Shown here: positions 6,799-8,587 of the stretch, piece after piece
Layout of the letters: each line of letters opens with the position of its first letter
Position numbering within the stretch: the first letter of the stretch is position 1
Source of the DNA: JAEYZS01 sp964469265
GTDB taxonomy: Bacteria; Bdellovibrionota; Bdellovibrionia; Bdellovibrionales; JAEYZS01
DNA: 8,587 bases
Reading direction: 5' to 3'
Assembly (NCBI GenBank): GCA_964469265.1
Contig: CAYXYF010000050.1
Coordinates: 1 to 8,587, forward strand
The notes under the pieces: model-generated
Seen by the model: only the letters and a program-made list of their open reading frames with translations
Told to the model about the DNA's origin: nothing
The model's database searches: none
Program-made: the position numbers and the translations under genes

Positions 6799-7226
6799 TC
6801 ATATCATCTGTTGATGATCTACAGTCGTGGATCGGGCATAATCTAGTTTCAAAGCTGACTCCAAAGACGATAGTCCTACTTGAAGGTGAAATGGGTGTTG
6901 GTAAAACTCAGTTCGTAAAATCCTTTTGTTCTCATTTCGGTTGTGAAAGAGAAGTGTCCTCTCCGACGTTTTCTATAATTCAGGAATATCCATCATCTCT
7001 TGGACCAATTCATCATGTTGATCTCTACCGTATTAAAGATTCTGACGAGCTTGAGCACACGGGTTTTTGGGAAATTTTCTCAAAGAAAAAAGGCGTTGTA
7101 TTTATCGAGTGGCCACAAAGAGTCGGCGAAGCGCGAATCAATGCATACACTCATCAAGGATGGAATATTATCCGCATTAAGTATGAATTTCGTAATGAAA
7201 ACAATAGGTTTATAACGATCTCTTAA
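6795..7226 (+). CDS. tsaE: tRNA threonylcarbamoyladenosine biosynthesis ATPase TsaE
   Basis: TsaE is the ATPase that works with TsaB and TsaD to install N6-threonylcarbamoyladenosine at A37 of ANN-decoding tRNAs. In 143 residues it shows the P-loop GEMGVGKT (31-38), the SSPTF switch (55-59), HVDLYRI (74-80) with the usual Asp-Leu-Tyr-Arg core, and IEWPQR (104-109) in the Walker B-like position. Length is normal for the family. The start overlaps the pdxJ stop by 4 nt (ATGA, 6795-6798) with only a weak AAGG close to the ATG, so translation is probably coupled to pdxJ. It is the last plus-strand gene before the convergent gene at 7243. No intrinsic terminator is visible in the 16-nt gap between the two stops. 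Confidence 0.95.
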   Translation: MIISSVDDLQSWIGHNLVSKLTPKTIVLLEGEMGVGKTQFVKSFCSHFGCEREVSSPTFSIIQEYPSSLGPIHHVDLYRIKDSDELEHTGFWEIFSKKKGVVFIEWPQRVGEARINAYTHQGWNIIRIKYEFRNENNRFITIS

Positions 7227-7242
7227 GTCATTTCTAGAAAAA

Positions 7243-8587
7243 CTACTGATACCAAAACAATTGTAAAGACGCCTCGGGATTGTCATTTTCAATGTTTGCA
7301 CTTATTCCAAACGACCAATTTTTGTTAACCCCCTTCCGAATACCGAAGCTCGCTTTATAAGAGTCGTAACCTTGGAACGGATCCCAATACTGAATGCCTT
7401 CAAGTAGAAATTTAAAGTCGTGTTGGGGTTTATACAGGAAGCCGAGTTTTGGGCCTGCTAAAACTCTTAAAGATTTATCTGAAAACTTTTCGGAAGAAGA
7501 AATGTTTCCAGTGGCAAGAGCGTATCCTGTGAGTTTTTTCGTCAGGTCATAGGCAAGCCCCCAACCATTTGTTAAATAGGCTCCTTGACAGTAGTTGCAT
7601 TGATCATCTTGAAAGGATTGAAGGCCAAAAGCTAGCTCCCAGGTGGGTTTAACTTCAAAAGCCTCAAGTGGAGTAATGCTCTTCACACTGATTATAGTCC
7701 AATCATGTAGGTTCCATTTTTTAAAATCGTTACGGCTCTGAATCTGGATATTGAAAAACTCAATCTCCATATTTTCAGGATAGCCATAGTCTGGGTCTAG
7801 TAGATCGTGGAGTGCAAAGCGAATATGAAACCGTTGATAAAGGTCAGCTCTTCCAGAGTTTCCAACTTCTAAACCATATCTCATTGAGGGGTGACCATCG
7901 TGGGGCTTGGATTGAGGTTCTGGCACTTCAAGCTCTCCTGATTGCACAGGGAATTTCGTACGCTGAACTAATAAATCATTTTTTAACTTAAACTCAGCCG
8001 ATGCGTTGCTTTGAAGTTCTTTGTGATGCTTATACTCTAACCAGTCGATATGAGTGTCAATTAGCTTGAGTTGGGACTCTTTAGGAAGAGCTTTTATCCA
8101 CTCTGTATCTTTAGTGTTTCGGTTTTTTAAAAATACTTTCTGCTCTTCTTTATTGAGATCATTATATCTCTTAAGAAATACATTTCGGATGGAAGGACGA
8201 TAGTGAATGCTTTTGATAAGCTCTGGGGTATGATTTGCAACTAAAATAGTATCGCTAGGAATCGCCCAGTAAGGGAGCTTTTGGCTTAGACTAAATCTTG
8301 GGGCTGCAGCTTCAAGTGCGGTAAAGATATGATAGGAGCAGTTTTCAGTAAAAAAGAAGTAATCATAGTGTGTTTGACCAAGCTCCCAAAGGTGTCTTAT
8401 AAACTGCTCGATTTCTTCTGGTGTAAGGTTTAATTGGTAAGACCAAAGGTCTCTGGACTCAAAGTCGTTATACTCACGCACCTTATAGTAATAAGGCATC
8501 GTCGAGAAAACTCCTGGAAATAAACCTACAATTCCGCCAAATGTATAGATGATTGGATTCATCGTCCAGGGGTTAGCAGCAAAGTTT
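7243..8587 (-). CDS. DUF4105 / Lnb_N-type envelope protein with beta-rich C-terminal half (5' truncated by window)
   Basis: The reading frame runs from the stop at 7243-7245 to the window edge. An ATG at 8560-8562 starts a 439-residue stretch, but 8 more open codons (NFAANPWT) precede it without a stop and fit the family, so this Met is probably internal and the start lies outside the window. Numbering from that Met, residues 15-48 (FPGVFSTMPYYYKVREY, then ESRDLWSYQL) and 60-122 (the TENCSYH motif, IPSDT, YRPS) match the DUF4105 family, now called the Lnb N-terminal periplasmic domain in databases as I recall. C75 in TENCSYH is the candidate catalytic residue. Residues 225-439 (GHPSMRYGLEVG, then LHDLLDPDYGY, a CNYC pair at 322-325 and alternating strands) look like an outer-membrane or periplasmic beta domain. 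Lnb in Bacteroides acts as a lipoprotein N-acyltransferase; whether this protein does so is unknown. Confidence 0.8.
   Translation of the reverse strand, partial: NFAANPWTMNPIIYTFGGIVGLFPGVFSTMPYYYKVREYNDFESRDLWSYQLNLTPEEIEQFIRHLWELGQTHYDYFFFTENCSYHIFTALEAAAPRFSLSQKLPYWAIPSDTILVANHTPELIKSIHYRPSIRNVFLKRYNDLNKEEQKVFLKNRNTKDTEWIKALPKESQLKLIDTHIDWLEYKHHKELQSNASAEFKLKNDLLVQRTKFPVQSGELEVPEPQSKPHDGHPSMRYGLEVGNSGRADLYQRFHIRFALHDLLDPDYGYPENMEIEFFNIQIQSRNDFKKWNLHDWTIISVKSITPLEAFEVKPTWELAFGLQSFQDDQCNYCQGAYLTNGWGLAYDLTKKLTGYALATGNISSSEKFSDKSLRVLAGPKLGFLYKPQHDFKFLLEGIQYWDPFQGYDSYKASFGIRKGVNKNWSFGISANIENDNPEASLQLFWYQ

Noticed and set aside
7231..7240. TTTCTAGAAA, a perfect 10-bp palindrome between tsaE and the convergent gene
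   Set aside because: With no loop and little GC it cannot act as an intrinsic terminator, and palindromes of this size are expected by chance.

Overview
This window looks like a chromosomal housekeeping block from a moderately AT-rich Gram-negative bacterium, most likely Bdellovibrionota or a relative within the former Deltaproteobacteria. Three things suggest this. As I recall it, the gene order tilS-ftsH-(folP)-cdaA-cdaR-glmM-pdxJ-(acpS-nnrD)-tsaE is typical of Geobacter-like and myxobacterial genomes, and this window follows it with some genes missing. The FtsH N-terminus (MRSTQKTLALW) resembles deltaproteobacterial FtsH. The convergent last gene encodes a DUF4105/Lnb_N-type envelope protein with a beta-rich C-terminal half. 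The taxonomic call is an inference and no search was run.

Layout: positions 1-459 hold the 3' end of tilS (tRNA-Ile lysidine synthetase; its start lies outside the window). After a 110-nt gap comes ftsH (570-2573), then cdaA (2593-3402), cdaR/ybbR (3402-4103, overlapping cdaA by 1 nt) and glmM (4116-5486), all on the plus strand and tightly spaced, so probably one transcription unit. A 61-nt gap with a possible promoter leads to an unrecognised small protein with a C-terminal membrane anchor (5548-5976). Next are pdxJ (6073-6798) and tsaE (6795-7226), which overlap by 4 nt. The minus-strand gene at 7243-8587 converges on tsaE with only 16 nt between the stops; it is 5'-truncated by the window edge.

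How the genes fit together: cdaA, cdaR and glmM form the classical c-di-AMP synthesis and control module, which links a diadenylate cyclase and its membrane regulator to the enzyme that makes glucosamine-1-phosphate for peptidoglycan and LPS. FtsH is the membrane quality-control protease. TilS and TsaE serve tRNA modification (lysidine and t6A respectively), and PdxJ serves vitamin B6 synthesis.

All complete genes look intact, with key catalytic motifs present. I see no mobile elements, CRISPR arrays, RNA genes or clear intrinsic terminators. The window is largely ordinary. The least explained parts are the tail-anchored protein between glmM and pdxJ, and the Lnb_N-like envelope protein.
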